Positions 1-10,954 of a stretch of DNA of 64,000 nt are shown here, one piece after another. Below the pieces are notes generated by a model. It made no database searches. It was not told where the DNA came from and was given only the letters and a program-made list of their open reading frames with translations. Within the stretch, counting starts at the first letter, position 1. Every line of letters begins with the position of its first letter. The stretch covers positions 9,584,001-9,648,000 of the forward strand of contig CM076960.1 in the NCBI GenBank assembly GCA_039566865.1, read 5' to 3'. The translations under genes were made by a program, and so were the position numbers. The stretch is from Aurelia coerulea (Eukaryota; Cnidaria; Scyphozoa; Semaeostomeae; Ulmaridae).

Positions 1-611
1 TTTGGCTATTTTTACACCATTGGCCTAGTTGGTTACATCTCTTAATAAGCAGCTGAGGCGTTGGCACATGACAAGATATTTACTGTTATTGCATTAGTAG
101 AATTCGAATCAACGTTTTGAATTACTAACTTATATTTTTTAAATGAAAATGGCGAAGCAGCGCAACTTCCCATTTTCTGCGTGCTTTTCAAAAAAATTGG
201 GTAATTCATCGGAATCTGCCTGTTTTTTAAATAAAGACTGATGCATGGGGAAACGATAATTCGAAGTTGGAAAATTTATTTTGTTAAACATGGCAATATA
301 CACGTTTAAATACAGACTCTTTTAAACAGATAACGTGTCTACCATTACTTCCCTCTGCCTGAAGACTTGTAGGCCTGCAGCCGTCCTAAATTTACCATTG
401 CTACGCCTCGCATTTAAAGAAGGAATTTAATTTTCAAACGACTTTACAACATCTATAGTCTCTGTTAGTTGTATCTTCGAGATATAAAACATATTGTTCT
501 ACAATTACCTCCATAATCGACAAAATATATCCCATATTGTTGTATTTAGAAGGGAATTTATGCACTTGAGTGAGCGCGGGAAATTTGAAAATTCGACAGT
601 TTGACTTCAAA
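1..611. other. No gene seen
   Basis: AT-rich sequence without a convincing reading frame, RNA gene or repeat structure. It lies immediately upstream of the Rep-like fragment at 612. Confidence 0.5.
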
Positions 612-880
612 ATGGCAGCAAGTTCACCACAGAGCACCATCTTGCTCCTCACGTACAGTCAAGGTGACTTAGACAAGTTTCCAAGTCGTCAAAGTTTTAC
701 AGATGTTGTGGTTGAGTGTTTTGCAGTAAGGATTATCCGCATTTCAATGTGGGAAACTTCACTTGAACGGCATAAGAATGGGGGGTTTTCATTACCATCG
801 GTATTACTTTCATACGATGACAACTCGCTGCCCTGTGTTTACGGAGAAACACAGGCCTTTGTCTAAATTCTTTCATTGCC
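612..880 (+). pseudogene. Rep-like HUH endonuclease N-terminal fragment, frameshifted
   Basis: The frame from the ATG at 612 contains LLLTYSQ, which resembles motif I of rolling-circle Rep proteins (geminivirus-type FLTYP). It is followed by an ERHKNGGF stretch at about 765-788. An HYH triplet, the metal-binding motif II of HUH endonucleases, lies directly after this but in the next frame, just past a run of six G at 780-785. The original frame runs on to a stop near 866. The motif III tyrosine (YxxK) and any helicase part are absent, so only about the first 90 residues of such a protein are present. HUH proteins nick single-stranded DNA and start rolling-circle replication or transposition; cnidarian genomes carry such Rep-like genes, and Replitron-type transposons use them. 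Whether this is a decayed element, an endogenised virus-like gene or a sequencing slip in the G run cannot be told here. Confidence 0.5.
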
Positions 881-1247
881 GTCATGATCGAGAAATTTCA
901 CCTTAAAATATATGACAACTGAGAAAATTGTTTAACCTTGTTTGTTCGGTTCGCAATAACAGGAAGTTCGTGCACTGTATCTGTCTTCTCTATCTCTCAG
1001 TAGTTTTCTTGTCGTAGGTGTGTGTCTGTGTGCACTTTTGTTAGTGTAGCTTTTTCTTCTTTTATTGGAATATAGTTTTAAGAGGGAGATGGCGTGGATG
1101 CACTACGTTCCTAACCCTTGATAGATTGCTCGAGCCTGCACCTCAGAAGGACCTATGGGTTGTTCATGTTGCTCGTCAAACCTTAAAGCGCCAATCAAAT
1201 TGTGTGCTCTCGGGCTGTCCCTCTCTTACGACTATCATTGGAACAAT

Positions 1248-1380
1248 TTAAATTCAATTGTAAGTGCCATACATAGTGGGAACTCGCTGACTATAAGTCC
1301 TTTCCCACTATGGATGGCCTTGTTGTTTTGTAAATAGTTTGTTTCTTTAAATGAATAAAGAAAAAAAGGAACAAAATAGA
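1248..1380 (+). mobile_element. LINE 3' tail remnant
   Basis: The stretch reads TTGTAAGTGCCxTxCAT, then GTGGGAAC, a short loop, and TTCCCAC, and ends in an A-rich tail with AATAAAG. The same order of motifs forms the 3' untranslated end of the LINE at 38661-41220 (around 41095-41175). I read this as the 5'-truncated end of an old copy of that family. The hairpin may be the recognition structure for its reverse transcriptase (inference). No coding part is preserved. Confidence 0.55.
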
Positions 1381-1798
1381 GCAATTTGAGTGTAATCCCA
1401 ATTTCTAATCAACCAACCATTACATCTGAACTAACAAGAGAACTGAATATTTCATTGCAGAAAGATAATAATCGTAACGAAATGCTCAGAGCCTTTGGGC
1501 AAAGCAGAAATCCATCTCCAATAAGACTGAACTGCTTGTGTATTTCACTGCTAAATGCTTATCCCCATATTTTTGAGTTAAAACCAGTTTATCAAAGAAG
1601 GTTGTTAGAGTGAACCCCTTGTTTCTGATCTTAGGGTTCAAACTGAAATTTCTCACAACCACCAAGTCACACAGCATGGCCAACTCTGTTTAAATGTCTT
1701 TCTATTCACACCATAAGACAGGAAATGAGGGAATGCAAAGTGAATAAAAACTCCTTGCAGAAAGTTTGATCTAATGAGGTCTCCCTCACATTTAGCAG

Positions 1799-2140
1799 AA
1801 ATTTGATGTCTGCTTTGAAGAAAACACAGGTCAGTCATTCTCATACTCCAAAGATTCGAAGGATAACAAGCGAATCAGACACCTGTGGAATGCTATTGGA
1901 GTCAAGTCCTCTGTGCAAAATACACCATCTAATTTGCACTGGTTAGAAACAGAAAATTTGGAAACAGTGCTTAAATCCAAATATATCCATAATGCAGAGA
2001 GGCTTACACATTTTTTAACTTCTCAGTTGGAGTATGTAAATGGTCAGGAGGTTTTCTTAGATCTATTTGAGAGACCAAAGCTTCAAATATTGAGAAATCA
2101 TTGTTTCATTCAACAACTAAAGAAAAGGGTGAACACTTAG
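1799..2140 (+). CDS. Unrecognised coding-like segment (possible terminal exon)
   Basis: An open stretch of about 113 codons starts right after a plausible splice acceptor (pyrimidine-rich, ending TTTAGCAG) and runs to a TAG at 2138-2140. The predicted peptide is hydrophilic with ordinary composition and includes RIRHLWNAIG and NLHWLETENLETV. I do not recognise the family. It could be the terminal exon of a host gene whose upstream exons I cannot place, or the end of a decayed element protein. An in-frame TAG just before the acceptor means it cannot extend upstream without splicing. Confidence 0.3.
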   Translation, partial: KFDVCFEENTGQSFSYSKDSKDNKRIRHLWNAIGVKSSVQNTPSNLHWLETENLETVLKSKYIHNAERLTHFLTSQLEYVNGQEVFLDLFERPKLQILRNHCFIQQLKKRVNT

Positions 2141-2180
2141 AATTTCTCAAAGTCTGTTTTAACAAGGCATTTGCTAATCC

Positions 2181-2252
2181 ACGGCACCACGGCACTACGG
2201 CACTACGGCACTACGGCACTACGGCACTACGGCACTACGGCACTACGGCACT
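2181..2252 (+). repeat. 8-bp tandem repeat (ACGGCACT)n
   Basis: About nine copies of ACGGCACT in tandem. The first copy differs by one base (ACGGCACC). It is a simple minisatellite. Confidence 0.95.
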
Positions 2253-2536
2253 GAGTATCTTTATTATTAATTTATAGGATTCTGTTTATATATCTTCAAG
2301 AGCACAGTTTTGGCAATTGCCTGACCTGTAAACACCAAGGTGTACATCAGCAGTGTACACCAAATCGTGTAACAACAACAGCAACAGTTACAGCCGAATA
2401 CATATTTTTGTCAAAAAATAGTAAAGTCAATGCACTTCACATAGGATGTCCTTGGAAATTTTTCTTTGGTTGCTAAACAGAAGTCACTCTATCAAAAGAG
2501 CCAATTGTAGCATATCTTGTAATATTTTATATTGAT

Positions 2537-2568
<32 letters not shown>

Positions 2569-3185
2569 ATGAAACGCTCAAAAAGATATTTGTTTTTTTT
2601 CCGATTTTTTTGGGATCTTTCTTGGGGATCTTTCTTGAAAGTAAAGGTATCCTACTTTAGTTAGTTATATTGCTTCAAATTACTCTCATTTCGGCTGGTT
2701 TCAGCAGGTAGTAGTGCCACGGCAGGGGGGGGGGGGGGGGCTGATGGGGCAAGAGTCCCCTCTTATCAAGGACTTATTATTTTCGAATTCATCAAAACAA
2801 ATCCATCGAGAAATCATCGGGTGGAGGGCGAGTGTCTCCAGTTTGATTTTGAGTTTAGGTGAAAGGATGGTGTCTTGTATGTTTCAAGTAGGAAAGGGGC
2901 TTTTATGGCACTGAGGTATTATCCAATGAACACATCGATGAAAGTGTCCTGTTGAGGCTAACTCGCAATGTTCAAGAGACGGAACTTTCCTTCTTGGGCT
3001 CGTGCTAGGGAATTTCCATAAACGTTTTTCCATAATCAAACAATGTTTATTTGCGGATGGAGAAACGCTGTTCATCAATATTAATGATGTCTAAAGCGAT
3101 TGGATTTCACTTCAAATGATTACGGCCTAAAATAACTTTTTTATATTCCCAGTATTGGTTCTTCACCTTGCATAGAATGATTATA
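2253..3185. other. Intergenic, homopolymers only
   Basis: No supported gene. It contains a run of 26 A at 2537-2562 and of 16 G at 2725-2740, both prone to sequencing error. Confidence 0.5.
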
Positions 3186-3768
3186 CCGGGTGAGTCAAAA
3201 AAAACGTGGGGTGTTTGGCGGACTGTGACGTCGCTTGTAGCCACCCGATCGTCGTGAAATAAATGTGTCCGTGCAGCAAAGGTCTAACTTAGATTATAAG
3301 CCTTACCCCATTAAAATCGGTCACTTGGTGCATTAGTTAAAACGTATTTTCTTCGTAAGGCCTTGTATGGGAGTCTTGCAAACTGATGGAATCTTTAGCC
3401 AGCAAGGCCATTCAGCATTTTAGCCTTGCCAAAGTTACAGACACACGTGGTATTATCAGAGGAGAATGAAATAGTTAGGAAATAGTGTTTTCTCTCCTGA
3501 TAATACCACATGTATCTGTAACTTTGGTAAGGCTAAAATGCTGAATGGCCTTGGCTAAAGATTCCATCAGTTTGCAAGACTCCCATACAAGGCCTTACAA
3601 AGAAAATACGTTTTAACTAATGCACCAAGTGACCGATTTTAATGAGGTTAGGCTTATAATCTAAGTTAGACCTTTTGCTGCATGGACAAATTTATTTCAC
3701 GACGATCGGGTGGCTACAAGCAACGTCACAGTCCGCCAAACACCTCACGTTTTTTTTGACTCACCCGG
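3186..3768. mobile_element. Palindromic MITE, TIR CCGGGTGAGTCAA, TA target duplication
   Basis: The whole unit is an inverted repeat. The left arm begins CCGGGTGAGTCAAAA and the right arm ends with its complement TTTTGACTCACCCGG. The arms, each about 285 bp, pair almost base for base around a short centre near 3472. TA flanks both ends, as expected for Tc1/mariner-type insertion. There is no transposase, so it is a non-autonomous foldback element that would have been moved by a related enzyme elsewhere. Related termini occur at 16615 and 30102. Confidence 0.85.
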
Positions 3769-3975
3769 TAGAGGGTTCTTTGATTAAGATAACGATTGGA
3801 GAATTCAGTGATTTCCAGGGTCGAAATTAACTAAAGTAAAAGTCTTTCTTTTAATAGAATATATTCATCATTTTGAAGGAATCTATTGAAAATTGTGAAA
3901 CTGCAGGCTCATCTGCTTTGAAACCATAACCTTTTTCTCACCAGGTAGTAGACTAAAACTTACATTGTATTTCAG

Positions 3976-4302
3976 GACTTACAGACGACGAACTTCCAAG
4001 GGGAGATATAAGCGGAAGTCGCCGTAGTATTGCGTGGACAGAAGCATACGATGCTGCAGTTGCCAAATGGGGCACCGAAGCTTCTTTTCAGGAACAGGTT
4101 TTGCGAAAACTGTATCGAAGCACCAAGAAAGTTGACTCAATCTACCCAGAAGAAATGCAGGGCAGAAGGAAGCGCTATTACAAGAAATTAAGACTTGGTG
4201 ATAAATATGCTCTGATGGAAAATGTCTTGGTTAAGAACAAAAGTACACACACGTACTTAAGTTATTTTGATCCACAATTGATTGGAGAGCATTATATACA
4301 CG
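3976..4302 (+). CDS. Unrecognised gene, internal exon
   Basis: Open for its full 327 bp between a good acceptor (ACATTGTATTTCAG) and a donor (CACG|GTTAGT). The first two bases complete a codon from an exon I could not find. The peptide is about 109 residues, rich in basic and aromatic residues (for example GRRKRYYKK), with no signal peptide, membrane segment or repeat. The exon ends one base into a codon, which matches the phase of the exon at 8880. The three exons together give 239 codons before the stop. I recognise no family. Codon usage looks ordinary and there is no internal stop, so I favour a real host gene on the plus strand. Its 5' exon would have to end in phase 1; the Rep-like frame at 612 does not offer a matching donor. 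Confidence 0.6.
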
Positions 4303-5084
4303 GTTAGTACTATTTATCTATCTACATAAATTGTCCACGTAGAAGCTTTAAATCAAAGAAACTATAGCAGCAGCTCAACCATAGCCTATCATTAAAAGTA
4401 AAGGGCTACATGTGATAGGTTGCTCAATGTAGCAATGTAGGTTAAATGGAGAAGATGGGAAATAGATTAAAGTGACTTTAGGTTTTATTAAAGGCATTGA
4501 GTCATGGTAAATAGCGATTCTCGGCTGGGGGTCTGTCTGCTTTCATGTGATCAGTCTGTTTTCATGTGATCAGAGATGAACTTCACAAATAAGAGGCTAC
4601 ATCGGAGTGGCGCGTGGCCTATGTTTCGCATTTTTCAAACCTAACTCTTTTTGTTAATCCCCACAAGACCTCATTATTCAATTGAATCCCTTGGCCCTAA
4701 GCACATTGCTGTCCTTTTATTGAGATATATACTCCTAGCCTCACTGTATCAGTTGTCTTGTAACGCTATGAGAGACGGTCGTCAGATCGTTTTGTTTTCT
4801 TTGCTATGTGAAATTACACCTTGTTGACTTCAAAGGGAAACCCCGATAATAAGGCTTTAAGAATATATTCAGGTGAGAATATCATGTGTGCAGTTTGAAT
4901 TTCAGCCAATCAGACTGGCGTAAGCTATCATCATGACTCAGCGATTTTTGCAAATTGGGTATACGTGGTCTATTTACCATGACTCAATGCCTTTAAACTG
5001 CTGTACGAAAGCATAGGAGTTAAGAACTTCGTGCACGCAGGTTAGATGTAGCCTATAAACAGGCCTTACATGGGAGTGAAGCCT
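4303..5084. other. Intron sequence, nothing recognised
   Basis: First part of the intron between the exons at 3976 and 8880. No repeat or coding signal is visible beyond a small duplication of CATGTGATCAG near 4545-4573. Confidence 0.45.
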
Positions 5085-5340
5085 GTCCACATGCTAGCTT
5101 GGATGCTAGTAGTCCGTCACTTAATTCCCATATGAGGAAGTTAATTTGATGAATTCTGGCTCTTACACTGGGGGCTAAAAAGTTCCAGATGTTTACAGCT
5201 GATGACACAAACAAATTTTGAAAAGTGTCAGTCCTACACTTTGGCAAAAAGAAGCAAGCATTATTTCGATGGCTATTAGGGCGCGTAGGCGTCAAAATGT
5301 GCTCAAGTTTTCTTCTACTTTATAAATCATAACATTAGGC
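5085..5340 (-). pseudogene. LINE reverse transcriptase C-terminal remnant
   Basis: The minus-strand frame contains CRTDTFQNLFVSSAVNIWNFL, closely resembling the conserved C-terminus of jockey-group LINE polymerases, where the usual form is CRT..yknSFFPrtirdWN.LP. Only about the last 70-80 residues are present; the reverse transcriptase core is missing. It lies in the intron of the host gene in antisense orientation, typical of a 5'-truncated retrotransposed copy. Confidence 0.6.
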
Positions 5341-6149
5341 TATTGCAATGTTTCAACAGTTTTATCACGTTCTAAATGTTCTAAATTAGTTGTGCCAAAA
5401 CCTAACTCGCATCTTTGACATTCAATTATAACGAAATATTTGATAAAGTTTTTATACTTTTGCATTCACAAATGGTTGAAAGTAATTATTCAACTTATAT
5501 AGGTAGCTGGGTTGTTCATTTTACTTCAAAGTGAACAAAATCGAATTTTTCGAGTTTTAGGGCGATCATACATTTTTCATACTCGCCTTGATTCTTGCTC
5601 TTTCGTAATTAGTTGTCGTTAACTAAAATCAAACCAACTGTAAACATGTTTTTATTATGATCATTGTTATGATTATGATTATGCTCGGGTGTAAGTTCAT
5701 CCCTGGATGGAAATTTCTCAGAGAATTTGATGGCATCAAATGTGACACCTCACAGTCCAGCGCCGGCGCCAGTGCCGTGAAGACAACATCCTGCACAGCG
5801 TACTCTCCACGCCAAAGAGCAGCAACGTGTCGCCCCGACCCTTCGAGCATTCTTATCAGACTTTTATCCTGTTAGAAACCCAACTTTCAGAATATAAATT
5901 TTTGCAGAGCCAATAGTTGAATTTATCACCACTGCAACATATAATTCGTTTTTGAACAAAGAAAATGTGTTTGATTATTTTATGTCTTACAGTAACAACT
6001 GCCACAGTTATATTTTCAAAGTATGCTATTGTCTCAACTTCAAAGAACGTGGCTTGCACCTATGAGAGTTGAGCGTCATTTCCATGCCTTAGGTCGTAGC
6101 TAATATTTTGCCCAATTAAATACTTTTACTGTTACCATCACCAAGAGCA
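5341..6149. other. Intron sequence, nothing recognised
   Basis: Non-coding between two decayed elements. A short run of ATG/ATT-rich trinucleotides lies at 5650-5685. I see no gene. Confidence 0.4.
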
Positions 6150-6697
6150 ATGAACAGAAAAATAGCAGTTATAAGTGAGGAGAAATAAAAGAAGCTGTTG
6201 AACGGCTCATCAAGCGTGGCCAGGTAGAAAATCGTGGAAAAAATAGAGAAGTATCCCTTTACGTGGTGACTCCTGACACAACGCAAAAGCCCAAACCATG
6301 TCCATGTGCCAATACTAAATGTGCCGTACGAAGAATTTATTTTGCTTCAGAAACAAGTGGAAACCCCCAAAAGGCATCTAGGAGTAACCATGGTAACAAC
6401 ATAAGCAAACAACCCGAAAAGGAAAAATAATTGAAAGAAGAGTTATTATTGCTGAAGAAAGAAAATTAATCGCTGAAAAATGAAATTAGGAGAAAAGATC
6501 TTTTGATCAATAGCAGGGAGAAAACGGAGGAACCACGCATCAGCGAATTTCAATTCCCAGCGAGGAGGAATGTTGCAAAGATTGATTCATCGATTTGCCC
6601 ATGGGACTACATTTCAACGAATAACAACAGGTTTATACGAATAGCCCCGCCACTTGAAGATGTGTCTCTAACAACAGAATTTCAAATACGAGACAAT
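6150..6697 (+). pseudogene. Broken unrecognised ORF with coiled-coil part
   Basis: After an ATG at 6150 and one apparent frameshift near 6180, a single frame reads through about 170 codons of clearly protein-like sequence interrupted by two TAA codons (near 6428 and 6468). Visible parts are a helical segment with EAVERLIKRGQVENRG, a cysteine patch CPCANTKC at about 6299-6322, a lysine/glutamate/leucine-rich heptad stretch around the stops that looks like a coiled coil, and a proline-containing tail. The EAVERLIKRG...REVSLYVV pattern would fit a small winged-helix fold, but I do not recognise the family. The C-terminus runs into the hAT-like terminus at 6698. It could be a dead host gene copy or an element-encoded protein. 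Confidence 0.4.
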
Positions 6698-6905
6698 CAG
6701 AGATGGGCGGTATCTTATCTTTTTATCTTGAAGATAGTAATGAGATACTGTTACTGAAAATAGTAACAGTATCTTGTATTTTGTGATAAGATACTTCCCA
6801 TTCTCAGTAACTGTATCTTGTAATAAGATAATGATTTAGCTTAATAATAGTATCTTGTAATAAGATGTTTTCCAAAAACTCTTCAAAGTTACAAGATACT
6901 TTTCA
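6698..6905 (+). mobile_element. hAT-like terminus with repeated GTATCTTG/AAGATA motifs
   Basis: Begins CAGAGATGGGCGGTATCTTA, the form of many hAT termini (CAGNGNTGGGCGGTA). The following 200 bp carry repeated direct and inverted copies of GTATCTTGTAATAAGATA and a TGTTACTG/CAGTAACA hairpin. I could not find a matching right end, so this is a partial or solo end. Confidence 0.4.
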
Positions 6906-6981
6906 GTTTAATGTAGTGCTGGAGGACCAATCCTCTCATCCATGCTCATTTTGACATGCGGCTGACAAGCAGTCAAAGGTA

Positions 6982-7933
6982 GCATAGGAATCATTCGTCG
7001 TACATAGCCGATTGCGCGTGGCCCATGGTCGAAACCTCCAAAGCCTCACTTTCACGGACCAATCAGATGGCTAAAAAGCGAAGGAGACGAAAGAAACCCG
7101 TGAAGATTTTTCTAAATTTTACCTACCTTCATAAAACGCAACCAGGACAAAAAACTGCTTGCGATTTCCCGAATTTTTTTGAAGCAATCTACTCTCCAGA
7201 TGTTTGGGAGTACAAGTTTGGATGCCGGTTAAAATATCTCCAGGATTGGCGGAGTTATGGCCACAAACAAACCGATAAGGCACTGAACCTTGAACAATAG
7301 AAAGTCTTGCCGGGAGACAATAATAATAACAATAGTGATTGTTGTAAGAACGACCCGAAAACGCCACAATCTGCGTTTTTCGCTAAATTTTCTTTTATTC
7401 AAGATTCAATGCCCGTACGGTTTCTATGTGAATTGAAAAAGTCTACTAAGGCTTGTTCGCGAATTCCAAGTCATGTGGCAATACTCTAGGGAAGTTTCTG
7501 TATTGTACTACTTTTTGCATTCATGGCACAAGTTTGCTCGTTGCGAAATAACTTATGAAATTCAAAAGAGGTTTTATCAAGAGGCTTTACCACCTGACTT
7601 GAAGTGGCGTAAACGAGCTCGACAAGCCTTCGCCGATTTTGTCTATTGGAGAGGCAATAACTCCGCCAATCCTGGAGATATTTTAACCGGCATCCAAACT
7701 TGTACTCCCAAACATCTGGAGAGTAGATTGCTTTACAAAAATTCGGGAAATCTCAAGCAGTTTTTTGTCCTGGTTGCGTTTTATGAAGGTAGGTAAAATT
7801 TAGAAAAATCTTCACGGTTCCTTTTGTCTCCTTTGCTTTTTAGCCGTCTGATTGGTCCGTGAAAATGAGGCTTTGGCGGTTTCGGCCATGGGCCACGAGC
7901 ATTCGGCTATGTACGCCGAATGATTCCTATGTT
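6982..7933. mobile_element. Mutator-like non-autonomous element with long TIRs
   Basis: Two arms of roughly 270 bp (6983-7262 and 7655-7931) are inverted copies, starting CATAGGAATCATTCG and ending with its complement. They are flanked by GTCAAAGGTA on both sides (6972-6981 and 7934-7943), a 10-bp target duplication. Long TIRs with a 9-11 bp duplication are the hallmark of Mutator-like elements. The 390-bp middle has no transposase. The frames that span the arms give the same peptide on opposite strands and are not genes. It lies inside the host gene's intron. Confidence 0.75.
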
Positions 7934-8149
7934 GTCAAAGGTACTATCTTTCAGCGACTACATCTATGGCACTAGTCAAACCGAAACCGCTCATACTGTG
8001 ATTAGAGCGTCCGGCAGTATGATCTTTAATTAGATGTATGAATTTACGTAGCATTAATCGGTCATTACTTCCAATAGCTATGAGAGATTTTCTGCGGAAA
8101 TCTACCTTCAAAACCTGAACATATCAAATTTCATTGGTTTCCATGTACT

Positions 8150-8215
8150 AATACTTGTGAACTGATGAAGATTTTGATCGAAACGTTTTGCGAAATGACA
8201 GTTGTGTTTTTATAC
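8150..8215 (+). ncRNA. Hammerhead-like core, PLE 3'-end remnant
   Basis: CTGATGA, a GATTTTGATC stem-loop, then GAAACG, followed by a CAGTTGTG tail. This layout recurs at the 3' ends of the GIY-YIG PLEs in this window (for example 52875). CUGANGA-stem-GAAA is the catalytic core of hammerhead ribozymes, which are known in Penelope-like elements. I cannot see a convincing outer stem I, so activity is uncertain. No coding part of the element is left here. Confidence 0.45.
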
Positions 8216-8879
8216 ATGTTCTCATCTTGAGAGTATGGAGTCCCCCTAAATATAGGACTGGGATTTCAGGCCTTCCAATATGATCCATTAGGCCCTGTTT
8301 ATCTGATAAATGCCAAAAAATAAAATTCCGAATCCTTACTAGATTTTGTGGCCTGCGTCAGGTAACATAACCTATGGGTTCACGTGCTGCAAGCCTTTTC
8401 ATGTGTTTTTCTTGTGTTTGTTATTGAATTGACTACCAAATTTTGGAATTTTATTACGGGAAAGCTAGATAAGGTTTTGCTTTCATATTTCGCACGTTTC
8501 TCTGTGAACGTATACTGTCAGTGGTAAAAATGCTTGATTAAAATCTTTAAAGGCGGACTGGCTAATGAAGCTCTTGTGAAAACTATAAAATGTTTTAGAA
8601 TCAGCTTTCTCCAAACCTGGGAAGGCAAACGGTCGCCCTTAATACATCTTTCAATTTCCGAGGAAATTGTCAATATCATAATTTTTACAGAATTTCGATA
8701 CACCAATTCGTTTCAGTGTAATTAATAGGTTTCTGAAGAGGAGTATATCTGAAATGATTTTCCGTGCTCATTAGAGTGGAAAGAAGGGTTACGTTAGATT
8801 AGAACTTTACTTTTCAGTCAAACTTTTTTTCCTATCGTTTGTTATTAGTTAATGAACTCTTTAAAATTTTAATTTTAAG
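8216..8879. other. Intron 3' part
   Basis: No recognised feature. It ends in the AT-rich splice acceptor AATTTTAAG at 8871-8879. Confidence 0.4.
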
Positions 8880-9189
8880 GGAAGTTGCATCGCTTTGGCA
8901 GAAAGCAGTTGAGGGAATACATGAGATTCGCAACAAAGCTTTATGACCACGCAAGAGCGAATGTCACAGAATTCTCAGAATCAGATCTTGTTCAGTGCGT
9001 TCTATTGACATATTTGGACTTAGCTCCAAGAGTTGAGAATCACTTTGTCAAATGGAAAGAGTTCCTCGATTACAGCTTGAAGTTCCTCTCACGTCAACAA
9101 AAAGTTTGGAAATGGCAGACTGAAAAAGGAATGTGCCATCAACTACAACATCGGTCTACAGAGAAAGTTCAGTCAAAGAAGGCATACAG
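8880..9189 (+). CDS. Unrecognised gene, penultimate exon
   Basis: Second supported exon of the gene that includes 3976-4302. It is open throughout in the frame demanded by the upstream exon, and the split codon reads glycine. It encodes about 103 residues rich in charged and aromatic residues (GRKQLREYMRFATKLYDHA, then VLLTYLDLAPRVE). It ends with the donor ACAG|GTACGA two bases into a codon, matching the exon at 13763. It looks alpha-helical and soluble, with no known motif. The intron acceptor is weak in pyrimidines, but the phase agreement across both junctions supports the model. Confidence 0.6.
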
Positions 9190-10954
9190 GTACGATTTAT
9201 TTTCCTTTGTTTCTAGTTTTTATTTCAAAAGTTCTCTTCTATCGTGTGATTTTCGTTGGAAGCTGAATTTACAAAGATGAGTCGTAAGATGAGTTCAAAT
9301 TCAAAGTTTGATATTTTTCTCTGAAGTGTGCCTTTTATTGAGCTACCGGTACAGTGACTGTGTGAGGACATGTTAACTATATTGAGGATTATGGGAGCAC
9401 TGATTGCCTTGGTGATATAACTTTTCTGGGACAATGGTCCTGTTCACGCTTTCATTTGGAAACGGAGCAAAACTTAGCTGTTTCTGCCTTGTGTTCACAC
9501 TACTGCTTCGCTGTGAAAATGGAGCTTTTCGAAGGCACTAATGATCAAATGCTCCCATTAGCCACGTTTGAAGGATGGGCAATTGCCGTTCTTTAGATCT
9601 ATTGCTTTACCTTTTCAGACAAAAGACCTATTGTCCCGTTTAATCAAAGAAACAATTGATGCACTGAGTCATGGTCCCTTTAAAGAGGTCCTGATTTTCA
9701 GATGATCAGGGTTGTTAGTCTCCTGTGTTTTGAGAGTTGTGCAAATTTGATACCAACATGAAGCTTGGGTCAGTTCATAGCGAAATAGAACGATAATTAG
9801 AACCTGTTGTGTAAACGCAAAGGAACCGTAAATTTTCGATGTCTTCGACTCCTGCGTAACTGTCTTTGCATTGGAGCAATTTGCCAAGAGTACTTATTGA
9901 TTGTTGACTTCGTCTCAATCCAGCCCCTCTGATGCTGATGTAAACAAAATTTGTAGAATCTTGTAGAGCGTTAAATTTTAGGAAAAGTCAGTTGGTACCA
10001 GCATTCTGTCTCATATAGTTATAGAGCTGTATATCAATGTTTGGTTGGGGGGGGGGTATAATGGGGTTGTAATAGGGTTAAGGCCGAGATAAACGGTTAG
10101 ATATTCCCTTAGCTATTCAGTTAGATATTCATTTTCAGGTTATGTTAATTTATAATCGTAGTTCTTCAATTAAAGGCCCCCATTAGCCATGTTTGAAGAA
10201 TGAGATCATGCTCGTAGCGTGCTTCATGAATAATGAAATGTTCATTTGCAGTTGCAACTGTTTAATGCACGATTTAGTTTATATTGATATGGCAGTAGCC
10301 TAATATTTCTATGCTTGACCAGAATTCTCTTTTTTTCAGTAATTTATTTTGAGTGGGCAAGAAGTATTTCCAGCTACTTAAAGCTAATTTAAGACCACGT
10401 ATTTTCCCACGTATTTACGTGGGATGATATGCATCGGAAGTATTACAGTCGATGCAGTGAAAATAAAGGATGGGTGACAGTATGGAAAAAGAGTTATTTT
10501 CCAGACAAGAGTTGCCACTATAATTATGCCACACGTGTTTCTCGATAGTATTATATGGCTTGGTTGGTTCCCTTGGCAACAGTCGCCAATATTAATGATT
10601 TCAAACAGTTTGCCTGGTCAAAGAGGTCAGATTTTGAAAATTGGTGGCTCGATTGATGAATTCAATAAGAGCCAGGAATTATTAGGAGCAGCATTGATTT
10701 GCGCTGCGGTGCAGCATGCAGATCTTTAAAATGCCCTCGATGGAAAAGTTCGTGGCAGAGTGCATTCTATTGTTACAGGGCTTGCTTCACAATGGCTCGA
10801 TTTTGAACAACTAATCAGACATTTAGGGTGCAGTGGTGTTTGCATGCGCAACGTTTGCTAAAAAGGCACGTAAATATATGCGCAAATGACAGAACAAGTT
10901 CGGTTGCTGTGGGAAAGGAAATTTCAGGTATGTCCAAGGGAACTCAAAGCCGAA
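9190..10954. other. Intron sequence with minor repeats
   Basis: Two diverged copies of CCCATTAGCCAxGTTTGAAG lie near 9552 and 10179, and a run of nine G lies near 10048-10056. No gene is supported. Confidence 0.4.

Noticed and set aside
612..725. Rep-like frame as the first exon of the gene at 3976, using the donor GCA|GTAAGG
   Set aside because: The phase does not match the exon at 3976, and conserved Rep-like residues continue past 725, so no intron is likely there.
2537..2740. Poly(A) and poly(G) runs as retroposon tails or quadruplex sites
   Set aside because: No element body is attached to the A run, and a single G run is not enough for a supported quadruplex call.
7119..7796. Similar peptides on opposite strands, suggesting duplicated genes
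   Set aside because: They arise from the long inverted repeats of the Mutator-like element.
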